Source: Bacteroidales bacterium UBA2030 (lineage in GTDB: Bacteria > Bacteroidota > Bacteroidia > Bacteroidales > TTA-H9). From it: a DNA stretch of 64,000 bases. Below, in pieces: positions 19,348-29,160 of the stretch. Position numbers and translations under genes: made by a program. Within the stretch, counting starts at the first letter, position 1; each line of letters starts with the position of its first letter. The stretch covers positions 1 to 64,000 of the forward strand of contig DDBO01000164.1 in assembly GCA_002332755.1 (NCBI GenBank), given 5' to 3'. The notes under the pieces are model-generated. The model saw nothing but the letters and a program-made list of their open reading frames with translations, had not been told where the DNA came from and searched no databases.

Positions 19348-20268
19348 TCAACCAACAACTTTATCGGAAAGAGACTTGAAGCCTTCCCCGAGTATTTCGC
19401 TCGCATCGGTAACAGTAACGAAAGCCCCCGGGTCAACCTGTCGAATATGATCCATCAGAAGCGAAAGCTCTCTGCGCGACATGACCGTATGAATGATTTT
19501 TCGGGGCTGCCCCTGGTACATTCCGGCTCCTTCAATATAAGTCCCCCCCCGATGCAAATCATGAATAATTTTTTCTCGAATGAGTTCAGGATGATTAGAA
19601 ATAATGAATACCGATTTCTCGTAGCTAATACCTTCTACAACTACATCGATTACTCTGCCTGTAATAAAGATTACTATCCAGGAATAAAGCGGTATACGCC
19701 AATCTCCAAAAGTGGCCAAACCAATCAGCACGATGATAGAATCAACCACTATCAGAAGTTGACCTACCGGCCAGCGGGTGTATTTAGCAATAATCATGGC
19801 TATAATATCGCTACCTCCGCTGGTTGCTCTGGCTCTAAAAATCAGACCCAATCCCAATCCCACAGTGACTCCGCCAAATATACAACTTAAAAGCACATCG
19901 TTGCTTAATCCTAAGGGGTCGTTTTCGCCTATAAACCAGGTTAGCAGCATCATAAAATTGGACATCAGGAGAGATCCAACCACAGTTTTGGCCCCAAAAT
20001 GAGCCCCAAGCAAACGCATTCCGATAATAATCAGAGGTATATCGAGGCTAAGACCCACCAGACCAATAGGAATGCCATCAGGCCAGATAGAAAACCACCC
20101 TCTGGTGAGATAATGCACAACAATACCAATACCATATACCCCACCAGGTACAATGTGGTAAGGATTGATAAAAAGCACAAAACCGGCAGCCATGATAAAT
20201 GCCCCGGCAACGATCATTGAATACGAAATCAAATTATCACGGGAGAAAACTTGCCGAATTTTTCCCAT
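19348..20268 (-). CDS. YitT family membrane protein (copy 1)
   Basis: A 306-residue protein starting at the ATG at 20268; a start at 20307 would overlap the -7 box. Architecture is the same as its neighbour: membrane domain with INPYHIVPGGVYGIGI, the SGGSDIIAM stretch, and a C-terminal DUF2179-like domain ending SEILGEGFKSLSDK. The neighbour ends SEILGEGFRSLNEP. The strong match in the cytoplasmic tail suggests a shared ligand or a heteromeric complex. It is the first gene of the pair, with promoter box 20294-20301. Confidence 0.85.
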   Translation of the reverse strand: MGKIRQVFSRDNLISYSMIVAGAFIMAAGFVLFINPYHIVPGGVYGIGIVVHYLTRGWFSIWPDGIPIGLVGLSLDIPLIIIGMRLLGAHFGAKTVVGSLLMSNFMMLLTWFIGENDPLGLSNDVLLSCIFGGVTVGLGLGLIFRARATSGGSDIIAMIIAKYTRWPVGQLLIVVDSIIVLIGLATFGDWRIPLYSWIVIFITGRVIDVVVEGISYEKSVFIISNHPELIREKIIHDLHRGGTYIEGAGMYQGQPRKIIHTVMSRRELSLLMDHIRQVDPGAFVTVTDASEILGEGFKSLSDKVVG

Positions 20269-20293
20269 AAGATGTATAAATTTTAAAGAGGTG

Positions 20294-20301
20294 CAAAGAT
20301 A
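20294..20301 (-). promoter_or_regulatory. Bacteroidota -7 box (TATCTTTG) for the YitT pair
   Basis: Minus-strand TATCTTTG lies 25 bases upstream of the preferred start at 20268. Confidence 0.45.
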
Positions 20302-20378
20302 GAACAAAGCTTGGCGTTCTTAGAGCAATAATTTTAGCATTAAAACAAAGAAGAGAGAAAGGAAAACAATATTCGTTG

Positions 20379-20386
20379 TATCTTTG
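20379..20386 (+). promoter_or_regulatory. Bacteroidota -7 box (TATCTTTG) for the T9SS operon
   Basis: TATCTTTG lies about 180 bases before the porP start. The leader is unusually long for this window; no riboswitch or terminator is visible in it. Confidence 0.4.
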
Positions 20387-20570
20387 AGTTAATTTAGCAG
20401 CGTGTACCGAAGATTATACCCCTTTTCGAAACCTCTTGAGGGAAAAACAGGTATGATATATAGTATCACCTGAGAAAATCCGGGGATTTTGATGGGTGAA
20501 TCATCGGTAAACGTTGCCTAATTCAACTATTCTGATTTACTTTATACCCGATTTCAGTGGGATGGCAGAA

Positions 20571-21533
20571 ATGAGAAAAAAACGCATAGCGCCTGTAATA
20601 GTAGCGATAGCGTTGCTATTGTGGAGCAGTGTTGTGTGGTCGCAACAGGAACCCCAATACACCCATAATATGTTTACGCAAATGGCTGTTAATCCGGCTT
20701 ATGCCGGTAGCAGTGGCGATATCTCCGTTACGGGGTTGATGCGTGAGCAATGGCTGGGATTTAAAGACATGGATGGAAACAAAGTAGCCCCCCAGACTTT
20801 TCTGCTTTCAATGGATATGCCTGTAAGTTTATTAAGGGGGGGCATAGGTATTTCCATACTCAACGACAAACTAGGATTTGAGAAAAACATAGGATTACGC
20901 CTGAATTATGCCTATCGAACAGAATTCTGGAATGGGCAAATTGCTTTTGGTCCAGTCATAGGATTTTTAAATAAAACCATTGATTTTTCGATGTTCAAAC
21001 CCACCCAGCCCGGAGATCCCATTCTTGCAACAGCAGAAGAGAAGACCATGATGCTCGATCTGGGTGTGGGGGTATTTTATGAAGTTCCCAAAAAGTATTA
21101 TGCAGGAATTTCTACATCACAACTCCTGCAAACCGCGGCAACCCTTGGTATGGAAACCGCAAATTACAACCTGAAGCGCCATTACTATATCCAGGGAGGT
21201 TTCTATTATGTTCTCCCGGATAATCCCTTCCTCCGTCTTGAACCCTCCATAATGTTCAAGACGGATTTTGTATCATCGCAATTCGACCTGAACACCCTCG
21301 CTGTTTATAACGATAAATTTTGGGGAGGGCTTACCTACCGATATCAAGATGCGCTTGCATTATTGATAGGTATCAGTTACAAAAGTTTCAAGCTCGGTTA
21401 TTCCTACGACATTACCACATCAAAGCTGGGTGGAGCAGGAAGTACAGGAAGCCATGAAATTGTTCTCAATTATCGGTTTAAACTTGAGCTGGAAAAATCT
21501 CCACGAGGGTATCGTAACACACGCTATTTGTGA
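20571..21533 (+). CDS. porP: Type IX secretion system membrane protein PorP/SprF
   Basis: About 320 residues from the ATG at 20571; an ATG at 20562 is equally possible, and an upstream one at 20514 would bury the signal peptide. Signal peptide followed by the family hallmark YTHNMFTQMAVNPAYAGSSG just after the mature N-terminus. The rest is an outer-membrane barrel of about 14 strands. PorP/SprF proteins bind the periplasmic T9SS ring or link cargo to it. It is the first gene of an operon whose order porP-K-L-M-N is the same as in Porphyromonas gingivalis, and this context makes the call firm despite paralogues elsewhere in such genomes. Confidence 0.92.
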   Translation: MRKKRIAPVIVAIALLLWSSVVWSQQEPQYTHNMFTQMAVNPAYAGSSGDISVTGLMREQWLGFKDMDGNKVAPQTFLLSMDMPVSLLRGGIGISILNDKLGFEKNIGLRLNYAYRTEFWNGQIAFGPVIGFLNKTIDFSMFKPTQPGDPILATAEEKTMMLDLGVGVFYEVPKKYYAGISTSQLLQTAATLGMETANYNLKRHYYIQGGFYYVLPDNPFLRLEPSIMFKTDFVSSQFDLNTLAVYNDKFWGGLTYRYQDALALLIGISYKSFKLGYSYDITTSKLGGAGSTGSHEIVLNYRFKLELEKSPRGYRNTRYL

Positions 21534-21614
21534 AATTGTTTTTACTTTTGCCTGTTTTGAGAATTTTGAAAGTGAAATACATAGATGCTGACAAAACATA
21601 ACCACCGGAATAAC

Positions 21615-23030
21615 ATGAAAAGACTGCTTTACCTGGTCATTGCTGCCGCAGTACTGAGCAGTTGTGGCAACACCGGAAACGGTGAGCTGACGGGTGTTCC
21701 CAACCGACCCAAGTTTTACCAGCCCGATCCCTACGGTATGACATTCATACCTCTGGGCAGTTTCACCATGGGAACTGGCGATCAGGATGTACCTTATGCC
21801 AATGTTCATCAGCCCAAAACCATCTCGGTAGCGGCTTTTTATATGGATGAGACTGAAATAACCAACAATGAGTATCGTCAGTTTGTTTATTGGGTAAGGG
21901 ATTCCATTGCACACACTATTTTGGGCAATGCAGGACCTGATTTTGGAGAACATTTTGTTTCGGACCGTCAGGGTCAGCCCATACAGTTTGGCACTGCCAA
22001 CCCCTACTATAAAATCAACTGGAAAGAGAAAATAGATTGGGAAGGGCGTAAGCTACAGGAAGGCACCCAAAACCCTCTCGAAGAACTATATCTTCCTGAA
22101 GAAGAACGCTTTTTCAGGAGAAAAGAGATCGATACGCGCAAACTCTTTTACCGGTATTTCTGGGTAGATTTACCCAAAGCCGCACGTCCTGAAAACCGCT
22201 ATGAGTATAATCGCGACCAACAAGGCCGGATAACCGGTGAGGGGGGTACTTATCCTCAAAACATTGTAGCCGAAGGGAATCGCCGGGCATTTGTAAAAGA
22301 AGAAGTTGTGCCTGTGTATCCTGATACCCTCGTCTGGATAAGCGATTTCACTTATGCCTACAATGAACCTATGGCAAAAACTTATTTCTGGCACCCGGCT
22401 TATGATAATTACCCTGTAGTTGGGGTTACCTGGAAGCAGGCCGAGGCTTTCTGCGTGTGGAGGACCGAATACATGAACAGCTACCTGATGACCCGAAAGC
22501 GTGAAACATTGGTAAATGATTTCAGGCTGCCTACCGAGTCGGAATGGGAATGGGCTGCCCGGGGAGGCAACGAGCTTAACCCTTATCCCTGGGGAGGTCC
22601 CTATCTGCGCAACCAGAAAGGTTGTTTCCTGGCCAACTTTAAACCCGGTCGTGGTAACTATGTGGCAGATGGTGGGCTATATACTGTTATCGTTGCCCAT
22701 TACCCCCCCAACGATTTTGGCCTCTACGACATGGCTGGTAATGTAGCCGAATGGACCAATAGTGCCTTCGACGAAAGCTCATACAATTTTACCTGGGACC
22801 TCAATTCATCTTATACATACCACGCCAATTACGATGATCCGGCAGTAATGAAACGCAAAGTGGTTAGAGGGGGCTCGTGGAAGGATGTCAGCTACTTCCT
22901 GCAAGTAAGTACGCGCTCTTATGAATACCAGGATTCAGCCAGGTCGTTTATTGGCTTCCGATGCGTACAGTCTTATCTGGGTCGCAACAAAGACGATAAC
23001 CCCGCTCGCTCGTCTGAAGTTTATAAATAA
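21615..23030 (+). CDS. porK: T9SS ring lipoprotein PorK/GldK
   Basis: A 471-residue protein from the ATG at 21615. The lipobox LSSC puts the lipidated cysteine at residue 17, so it is an outer-membrane-anchored lipoprotein. The body is an FGE-sulfatase (SUMF1-like) fold: FIPLGSFTMGTGD near residue 45, ETEITNNEYRQFV, RLPTESEWEWAARGG near residue 305, YDMAGNVAEWTNSAF and VVRGGSWKD. PorK with PorN forms the large periplasmic ring of the secretion machine. It is second in the operon, 81 bases after porP and 66 before porL. Confidence 0.95.
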   Translation: MKRLLYLVIAAAVLSSCGNTGNGELTGVPNRPKFYQPDPYGMTFIPLGSFTMGTGDQDVPYANVHQPKTISVAAFYMDETEITNNEYRQFVYWVRDSIAHTILGNAGPDFGEHFVSDRQGQPIQFGTANPYYKINWKEKIDWEGRKLQEGTQNPLEELYLPEEERFFRRKEIDTRKLFYRYFWVDLPKAARPENRYEYNRDQQGRITGEGGTYPQNIVAEGNRRAFVKEEVVPVYPDTLVWISDFTYAYNEPMAKTYFWHPAYDNYPVVGVTWKQAEAFCVWRTEYMNSYLMTRKRETLVNDFRLPTESEWEWAARGGNELNPYPWGGPYLRNQKGCFLANFKPGRGNYVADGGLYTVIVAHYPPNDFGLYDMAGNVAEWTNSAFDESSYNFTWDLNSSYTYHANYDDPAVMKRKVVRGGSWKDVSYFLQVSTRSYEYQDSARSFIGFRCVQSYLGRNKDDNPARSSEVYK

Positions 23031-23096
23031 AAACCCAAATAAACCTCGTCACCAAACCATTACCAAAAAGAATATTAATAAAAAACCTCAAAGACC

Positions 23097-24290
23097 ATGA
23101 AATTCAGCGAACTTCTCAAAAGCAAGGCCTATAAAAAATTCATGAGCAAGCTCTATGGAATAGGAGCTTCTATTGTTATTGTGGGTGCGCTATTTAAAAT
23201 CACCCATATTAAAGGAGCAGATATTATGCTTTTTGTAGGTCTGCTCACTGAGGCAACCATCTTTTTCTTTTCGGCTTTCGAACCCCCCTATGTAGAGCCC
23301 GACTGGAGCTTGGTTTACCCTCAGTTAGCTGGTATTTATCATACCCCTGAAGAAATAGAACTCATGAAGGAACAAGGTCTGCTTCCCGAGGAAGAGAGCT
23401 TAACCTCTGAGTTTGATAAAATGCTGAAAGGAGCGAATATTGAAGAGGATCTCATACAAAGTCTGGGGCAGGGATTGAAAAATCTGAATAATACATTGCA
23501 AAACCTGAATGAAGTAAGTGGTGTCGCCTTAGCCTCCAGTGATTTCATTAATACAATAAAAACGGTAAACCAAAGTGCAAGCCGTCTGGGCAATGCCTAT
23601 CAGCAAACCGCTGAGACCCTTGAGCAGGAAGCCAAGTTGGCTCAGGATCATGTTCAAAATTTAAAGGGTGTAGCCAACAGCTCGGCCAATCTGAATGCTG
23701 CTTATGCACAAATCAGTGAATCGATGAAGCACGAAGCAGAACAACGTGAGAAACTGGGTGAAAGTCTTGCAAGTGCAACAGCTTCGGCTGCCATACTGGC
23801 TGAAAAATACAATGCCTCGGCCGAATCGCTGCAAAAGGCAGCTCAAGCCATTCAGTTGTCACCCGAAGACACTCAAGGTTACAAAGAACAACTGAGCCGC
23901 ATCACACGTAACATGTCGAGCCTCAATGCTATATACGAAATGCAGCTAAAGAATACAGAAGAAAGCAGCCAGGCTATGAGCAGTAGTATTCAGGCTTTCA
24001 GCGAGTTTCTCAGTAAATTGAAAAACACAGCCGAAATCACTGGTCATTTTGGTCAAAATGTAGCAGCTCTCAACCAGGCAGTTGAAGCCCAAATTAATGG
24101 AACAACCAGTCAGGTACAGAAAACCGCTGAGCTTCAGAAGGCATACGATACTTTGCTGCAGCAATTGCAGGCCACAATTGAAAACACCCAGAAGTACCAA
24201 CAGCAAGCTGAACAATTGTCGAAAAACATGGCCGCGCTCAACAGCATTTACGGCAACATGCTTTCAGCTATGACGTCATTTAAGGCTTAA
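23097..24290 (+). CDS. porL: T9SS/gliding motor protein PorL/GldL
   Basis: A 397-residue protein with two membrane helices in the first 62 residues and a long cytoplasmic coiled-coil tail rich in Gln, Asn, Ala and Ser. Tyr20, Lys34, Glu52 (GLLTEATIFF) and Glu62 sit where the proton-pathway residues of Flavobacterium GldL are known, by spacing. PorL5-PorM2 forms the inner-membrane rotary motor energised by proton flow. The tail (residues 120-390) is longer and more repetitive than in classical GldL, with SASRLGNAYQQTAETL-like units. It lies between porK and porM. Confidence 0.95.
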   Translation: MKFSELLKSKAYKKFMSKLYGIGASIVIVGALFKITHIKGADIMLFVGLLTEATIFFFSAFEPPYVEPDWSLVYPQLAGIYHTPEEIELMKEQGLLPEEESLTSEFDKMLKGANIEEDLIQSLGQGLKNLNNTLQNLNEVSGVALASSDFINTIKTVNQSASRLGNAYQQTAETLEQEAKLAQDHVQNLKGVANSSANLNAAYAQISESMKHEAEQREKLGESLASATASAAILAEKYNASAESLQKAAQAIQLSPEDTQGYKEQLSRITRNMSSLNAIYEMQLKNTEESSQAMSSSIQAFSEFLSKLKNTAEITGHFGQNVAALNQAVEAQINGTTSQVQKTAELQKAYDTLLQQLQATIENTQKYQQQAEQLSKNMAALNSIYGNMLSAMTSFKA

Positions 24291-24333
24291 CCGGATGATT
24301 TCGCCGGATATGTAACCTCAAAACAAACAAAAC

Positions 24334-25953
24334 ATGGCAGGATTTAAAGAGACACCAAGGCAAAAAATGATAGGGATGATGTACCTCGTCCTTACCGCCC
24401 TGCTTGCCTTGAACGTATCCAAAGATATCATCAACGCTTTCGTAACCGTAAACGAAAGCATGGAACAGACCAATGAAAATTTCGAGAAAAAACTATCAGA
24501 GACCTACACCAACTTCGAGAAACAGTCATTAATTGGCGGACCCGTTGCTCAAGACTGGTACAATAAAGCATTGGAAGCCAAGAAACTCTCGGACGATCTG
24601 GCAAAGTACCTTAAGGATTTAAAAACAGAATTGATATTATTCTCTGATCGAAACATTGAAAATAAAGCAGTTGCAGATACTATTTCCCTGAGATATGTAT
24701 CAGCTAAAGACAACTTCGACGATCCAACCCGCTTCTTCCTGGGTACAGACGTTACCAAGGGGAGAGCTGAAGAAATGAAAGTCAAATTTAAAGAATTTAG
24801 GGAAAAAATCGTTCAACTTGTTAAACCTGAAGATCGCGACAAACTACGCTTAACAGGTCTTGATACCGATGGTAAATACAAAGACGAGTATGGCAAAGAA
24901 ATGTCGTGGGAGAAATATTATTTCTACCATACCATTCTTGCTGCCGACCTGGTAATTCTCAACAAGTACATTGCTGAGGTAAAAAACATCGAATACGATG
25001 TTGTTGCAAGGCTTTACAGTTACATTTCAGCTACCGACTTTAAATTCAACAAGATAGCAGCCAAGGTCATTCCTACGCGTAAATACCTGTTCAAAGGGGA
25101 AGAATACCAGGCAGAGATTTTAGTTGCCGCATACGATACTACAACTACACCCAATGTTAAATACCGTTTGGGTATAGATAAATGGCAACCGGGTTATTCG
25201 GCTGGTGCCTCAGTAGTCAGCAACGTTCAGGACGGTTTGGCTCTACTGAAAATTGGAACCGGCGGCATGGATTTCGGACCCAAGAAATTTGCAGGGGTAA
25301 TTACGATTACCAATCCCATGGGAATACCCGAAGAGTATGAGTTTGCAGATGAGTTTGTCGTACAAGAACCTGTTGCCGTAGTTTCAGCAGACAAGATGTC
25401 GGTGTTTTATATCGGACTCGATAATCCACTCAGTGTATCCGTACCGGGAGTTCCCCCCGACAAAATAAGTGTGAAAATCACTGGCCCTGCTACCTTTACA
25501 CAAAAAGGTGGAGGTAAATATGAAATAAAACCCACAGGAACCGGAACCGTGAAGGTATCTGTTTACTCAACCGTAGATAAAGGAGAAAAACTCATGGGCG
25601 AACGTACTTTCCGCTTATTACCTGTACCTGAACCCATGATTGTGGTGGGAGGCAAAACTGCAGGGCAAAACATATCCATTACTGACCTTCAAAATGCCCG
25701 TGTAGATGCTATTTTAAAGGACTTTCTGTTTGACGGAGTACGCTTTACAGTTACCCGCTTCGAAGTATTGGCAAGTATTGGCGGATTAACCCAAAGCGTA
25801 CAGGTATTGGGAAACACCATGGACGGACCCGCCCGAAACTTAATTGCCAAGCTTGGCGCCAAACAGATGCTGATTATCGGAAACATCTTTGTGAAAGGCC
25901 CTGACGGCAAAGAACGCCCTGTAAGCAGTGCAGTTAACCTGAAAACACTATAA
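24334..25953 (+). CDS. porM: T9SS/gliding motor protein PorM/GldM
   Basis: A 539-residue protein. The N-terminus MAGFKETPRQKMIGMMYLVL starts a single membrane helix (about residues 12-35) that packs in the PorL ring. A long periplasmic part follows in four domains, matching the D1-D4 layout of known PorM/GldM. It transmits rotation from PorL to the PorK/N ring. It lies 43 bases after porL and 14 before porN, so expression is linked. Confidence 0.96.
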   Translation: MAGFKETPRQKMIGMMYLVLTALLALNVSKDIINAFVTVNESMEQTNENFEKKLSETYTNFEKQSLIGGPVAQDWYNKALEAKKLSDDLAKYLKDLKTELILFSDRNIENKAVADTISLRYVSAKDNFDDPTRFFLGTDVTKGRAEEMKVKFKEFREKIVQLVKPEDRDKLRLTGLDTDGKYKDEYGKEMSWEKYYFYHTILAADLVILNKYIAEVKNIEYDVVARLYSYISATDFKFNKIAAKVIPTRKYLFKGEEYQAEILVAAYDTTTTPNVKYRLGIDKWQPGYSAGASVVSNVQDGLALLKIGTGGMDFGPKKFAGVITITNPMGIPEEYEFADEFVVQEPVAVVSADKMSVFYIGLDNPLSVSVPGVPPDKISVKITGPATFTQKGGGKYEIKPTGTGTVKVSVYSTVDKGEKLMGERTFRLLPVPEPMIVVGGKTAGQNISITDLQNARVDAILKDFLFDGVRFTVTRFEVLASIGGLTQSVQVLGNTMDGPARNLIAKLGAKQMLIIGNIFVKGPDGKERPVSSAVNLKTL

Positions 25954-25967
25954 ACTCTTAATATCCA

Positions 25968-26852
25968 ATGAACAAAAAGTGGTTGATTTTCTTTCTTGTT
26001 TTGTTCATCGCAGCCGGAGCTAATGCGCAAAGTATTGATCCGCCAAAGGTAAAACCGGCTGAAAGGCCCTGGCCCAAAATACATACCCCCAATCGCAAAC
26101 GGCCGGTCCCGTACCCTCCTATCCGCGAAGCAGATATCATATGGGCCAAAAGGGTATGGCGTGTTATTGACCTTAGGGAAAAACAAAATCAGTTCCTGTT
26201 ATACCCTCTTCAACCTGTTCGCGATAGAAAATCTTTAGCTACAGTGCTTTTTGACGCCGTAAAAATTCCCTCTTCGGAATCTCCCTATGGGTCAAATTAC
26301 CTTACAGCCTACAGCGACGAAGATTTAGCTGAAAGGCTTGCTACGGTAGAAGATATAAACAAAAAACTATCGTTTACCTACATGGACAGCAGGGTCGATT
26401 CTCTGGGAAATACGGTCACCGAAGAAAAGACCTATAACCTTACCCCGGGCGACATTATAAAATTTTATATTATCGAAGACTGGTTTTTCGACAAACGTCG
26501 CTCACAGCTCGATGTTCGTATCAGGAGTATTTGCCCCGTGTATTATCGCTTCGTCATGAGCAATGGGGAAAAGCAATACCTGACTGACCCCTCCGCTACT
26601 TTCTATATTTATTTCCCCGAAGCTCGTTTCTGGCTGGTAAACGCTGAAGCCTATAACCCCAAAAACGATGCTGAATGGCGTACCTACGATGATATTTTTA
26701 CGAAACGTCGATTCGCAAGCTACATCTACAAGGTCGAAAATATTCAGGATCGAATGATTTCGGACTATGCCACCGGCCTCGATGCCTTATTGGAATCAGA
26801 GCGCATCAAGGGAGAAATTCAGCAGTTTGAAATGGACCTTTGGGAATATTAA
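25968..26852 (+). CDS. porN: T9SS ring protein PorN/GldN
   Basis: A 294-residue periplasmic protein with signal peptide MNKKWLIFFLVLFIAAGANA. The family stretches READIIWAKRVWRVIDLREK and ITVEEDWFFDKRRSQLDVRI-like sequence (here YIIEDWFFDKRRSQ) are clear. PorN binds PorK to build the outer-membrane-associated ring. It is the last gene of the operon, followed by a strong terminator at 26873. Confidence 0.95.
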   Translation: MNKKWLIFFLVLFIAAGANAQSIDPPKVKPAERPWPKIHTPNRKRPVPYPPIREADIIWAKRVWRVIDLREKQNQFLLYPLQPVRDRKSLATVLFDAVKIPSSESPYGSNYLTAYSDEDLAERLATVEDINKKLSFTYMDSRVDSLGNTVTEEKTYNLTPGDIIKFYIIEDWFFDKRRSQLDVRIRSICPVYYRFVMSNGEKQYLTDPSATFYIYFPEARFWLVNAEAYNPKNDAEWRTYDDIFTKRRFASYIYKVENIQDRMISDYATGLDALLESERIKGEIQQFEMDLWEY

Positions 26853-26872
26853 TCCCGCTTTTATATAAAATA

Positions 26873-26907
26873 AATGCGGTCGCTGAGAAAAGTGACCGCA
26901 TTTTTTT
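26873..26907 (+). terminator. Rho-independent terminator of the T9SS operon
   Basis: AATGCGGTC...GACCGCATT stem, extended inward by G-T and C-G pairs, then seven T. It lies 21 bases after the porN stop. Confidence 0.88.
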
Positions 26908-26956
26908 ATTGGAAAAACACCTACCGGTTTATACTTCCAAAGGCTAAAAGTCATTT

Positions 26957-28240
26957 CTACTTCTTACTCGGTTTACTTAATTCTTTTATAAAATCCCGAA
27001 TTAAATCAAAAAAGCCTACATACTCGGTGAATGGGGGACCCTGCGCATTGTCTTCAGGATGATGATAATAAGGCCACTCTTTACCCGCAGTGTATATAAA
27101 AAACGAAGGAACCCCTTTACGGAAAAATGGGCAATGATCGCTATTGCATGATTCTCCCCTGCGATGAATCTGTTTCACATAATTTCGCGATTCGTTAATT
27201 CTTTCCAAAAGACGGGCATAATTAACAAGTGTATCTCCATTTACCAAACCAATGCCCTCACTGCCGGTTCCTACCATATCAAAATTAAGTAAGAACCTGA
27301 CTTTGGAAAGGTCGAAGGGTGGGTTTTCAGCACAAAAATTGGCACCTAACAGACCGGCTTCTTCTCCACTGGTTGCAATAAAAACCATGGTGTAATATGG
27401 CTCATTTCCAGGTATACTGAAATGCCGGGAAAAGTCGAGCAGAGCGGCCACTCCACTGGCGTTGTCGTTAGCACCCGGAAACAGGGTATTTTTCCCCATC
27501 ATCCCCAGATGATCGTAATGAGCAGTTATAACTACCAGACTATCAGGCTGAGCATAACCTGGTATCATACCTATTACGTTGCGGCTGATATATTTCTCGC
27601 GAAAACGATTTTCGAAGGCCAGATAAACAAATTTAGTTTGGGGAGAAATTACACCCTCTCGCATTTGTAGTACCACATAATCCTTCATTTTAAGTCCATC
27701 GGAAGCTTTCCAGGTAAGTCGACGGGTACTGTCTTTTAAAAAAATATAGCCACCCGCTTTCAAAATATTTGTATCAGCAAACTCTTTGTGATATTTATCG
27801 GTGACGATAAGAATCTGTGAAAGGTCTTCATTGCGAAGTGCCGAAAAGCGTTCGGATGAGGATACAGAGTCGTTGAGCAGCCAGCGCAATCCAAAAGCCT
27901 GCTCCCTCCCAGGTGAAGATAAGGCCACGAGGTAATCGTAGGCCGGTTTCAATTCCTTTCCATCGGCCATCACGAGCATTTTCCCGGGAAAAGTATTGAT
28001 TGAAAGCTGATATTCTTGAAAATAGTTCTTCAAGAGAGGCTTTAAACCAAATCTCTTGTATTGGGAGGCAATAAAATCCGCCGCACGCTCATCTCCCTCA
28101 TCTACATATCCTCTTCCCTTCATTTCTTTAGAGGCCAAATTCTTCACCACATAGCGCACGTAATCTACATCCTGGGCATACACCCCAGTCCATGCAATGC
28201 TTGCAACAAAAATCAATACTATCCAAGTTCTCTTCATCAT
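26957..28240 (-). CDS. M28 family metallopeptidase
   Basis: A 427-residue secreted zinc aminopeptidase-like protein with signal peptide MMKRTWIVLIFVASIAWTGV. An N-terminal PA-like insert (to about residue 210) precedes the M28 core. Metal ligands and catalytic residues appear in order: His and Asp in VVITAHYDHLG, Asp in GANDNASGVA, Glu-Glu in SGEEAGLLG, Asp in NFDMVGTG and His in SDHCPF. It is probably periplasmic and trims peptides. It is convergent with the T9SS operon. No C-terminal T9SS signal is present, so it is not a T9SS cargo. Confidence 0.9.
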   Translation of the reverse strand: MMKRTWIVLIFVASIAWTGVYAQDVDYVRYVVKNLASKEMKGRGYVDEGDERAADFIASQYKRFGLKPLLKNYFQEYQLSINTFPGKMLVMADGKELKPAYDYLVALSSPGREQAFGLRWLLNDSVSSSERFSALRNEDLSQILIVTDKYHKEFADTNILKAGGYIFLKDSTRRLTWKASDGLKMKDYVVLQMREGVISPQTKFVYLAFENRFREKYISRNVIGMIPGYAQPDSLVVITAHYDHLGMMGKNTLFPGANDNASGVAALLDFSRHFSIPGNEPYYTMVFIATSGEEAGLLGANFCAENPPFDLSKVRFLLNFDMVGTGSEGIGLVNGDTLVNYARLLERINESRNYVKQIHRRGESCNSDHCPFFRKGVPSFFIYTAGKEWPYYHHPEDNAQGPPFTEYVGFFDLIRDFIKELSKPSKK

Positions 28241-28310
28241 TATTTTTGTATCAGAATTTTTTCATCAATAGTCAAATTTCACTGATTTGACAGTTTATAG
28301 GTCTCATCGT

Positions 28311-29111
28311 TTAAGAGGGCTCAATATTGAGGGTAAAATCGTCCCAATCGCGACTCACATTGAACTTTTTTCGGAACGCAGATAAAGATTCCCAATCCAA
28401 TTCTACCCTAAGAAGGTCTTCTACACCAGATTTCCCTTCAGCCATAATCCGGCCTTTGTAATCGATAGCCAGAGCAGGAGCAGAGTAAGTCATTCCCTGA
28501 CCATCAGTACCGATACGGTTAACTCCAATAACGTAAGCTTGGTTTTCGAGCGCCCGAGCTATAAGAAGCTGCCGCCAAACCTCACCCCTGGGATCAGGCC
28601 AGTTAGCATGGTAAATCAATACATCATATTCAAAGCCCGTGGATGTTAACCGATTGCGGCTCCACACCGGAAAACGCAAGTCATAACAAATTTGTGGCCG
28701 AATATTAAAGCTCTTCACATGTATACAAATATTTTCCCTTCCGGGAGTGTAGAGCAATTGTTCGTCGCCCGGGCTAAACAGATGCCTCTTGTTATAAAAT
28801 CCCAGAATACCCCCGGCTCCAATATAAAAGCCACGATTATAGAGTTTTCCTTCTTCCTTTATGGGAAGGGTTCCGCAAACCACGGCTCCTGTCTGCTTTG
28901 CCAGTTGTTTCATCCATTGAACTGTAGGTCCATCGGAATTTTCAGCCAGATCTCTATTGTTTACTGAAAATCCCGTATTAAAAAACTCGGGAAGCACTAT
29001 TAAATCAACATCGCTTACCCCTTTTAATAATTCTGTTAAATGCTGACGATTGGCTTCCGGATTTTCCCAGACTATATCGTGCTGTACTAACAGAACAGTA
29101 AGTTTATCCAT
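28311..29111 (-). CDS. Nitrilase-superfamily omega-amidase (Nit2/YafV type)
   Basis: A 266-residue cytoplasmic amidase. The catalytic triad is visible as Glu42 (LPEFFNTGFS), Lys108 (FYNKRHLFSPG) and Cys142 (ICYDLRFPVW). LRFPVWSRN is characteristic of the omega-amidase branch, which hydrolyses alpha-ketoglutaramate and alpha-ketosuccinamate, a metabolite-repair step. A TAAATTTG box lies 26 bases upstream, and the groES terminator separates it from groES, so it is its own unit. Confidence 0.88.
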   Translation of the reverse strand: MDKLTVLLVQHDIVWENPEANRQHLTELLKGVSDVDLIVLPEFFNTGFSVNNRDLAENSDGPTVQWMKQLAKQTGAVVCGTLPIKEEGKLYNRGFYIGAGGILGFYNKRHLFSPGDEQLLYTPGRENICIHVKSFNIRPQICYDLRFPVWSRNRLTSTGFEYDVLIYHANWPDPRGEVWRQLLIARALENQAYVIGVNRIGTDGQGMTYSAPALAIDYKGRIMAEGKSGVEDLLRVELDWESLSAFRKKFNVSRDWDDFTLNIEPS

Positions 29112-29136
29112 AAATGAGTCATTTCAGGTATTATGG

Positions 29137-29144
29137 CAAATTTA
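29137..29144 (-). promoter_or_regulatory. Bacteroidota -7 box (TAAATTTG)
   Basis: Minus-strand TAAATTTG lies 26 bases upstream of the omega-amidase start. Confidence 0.4.
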
Positions 29145-29160
29145 GAGATTTGGCCTTTCA

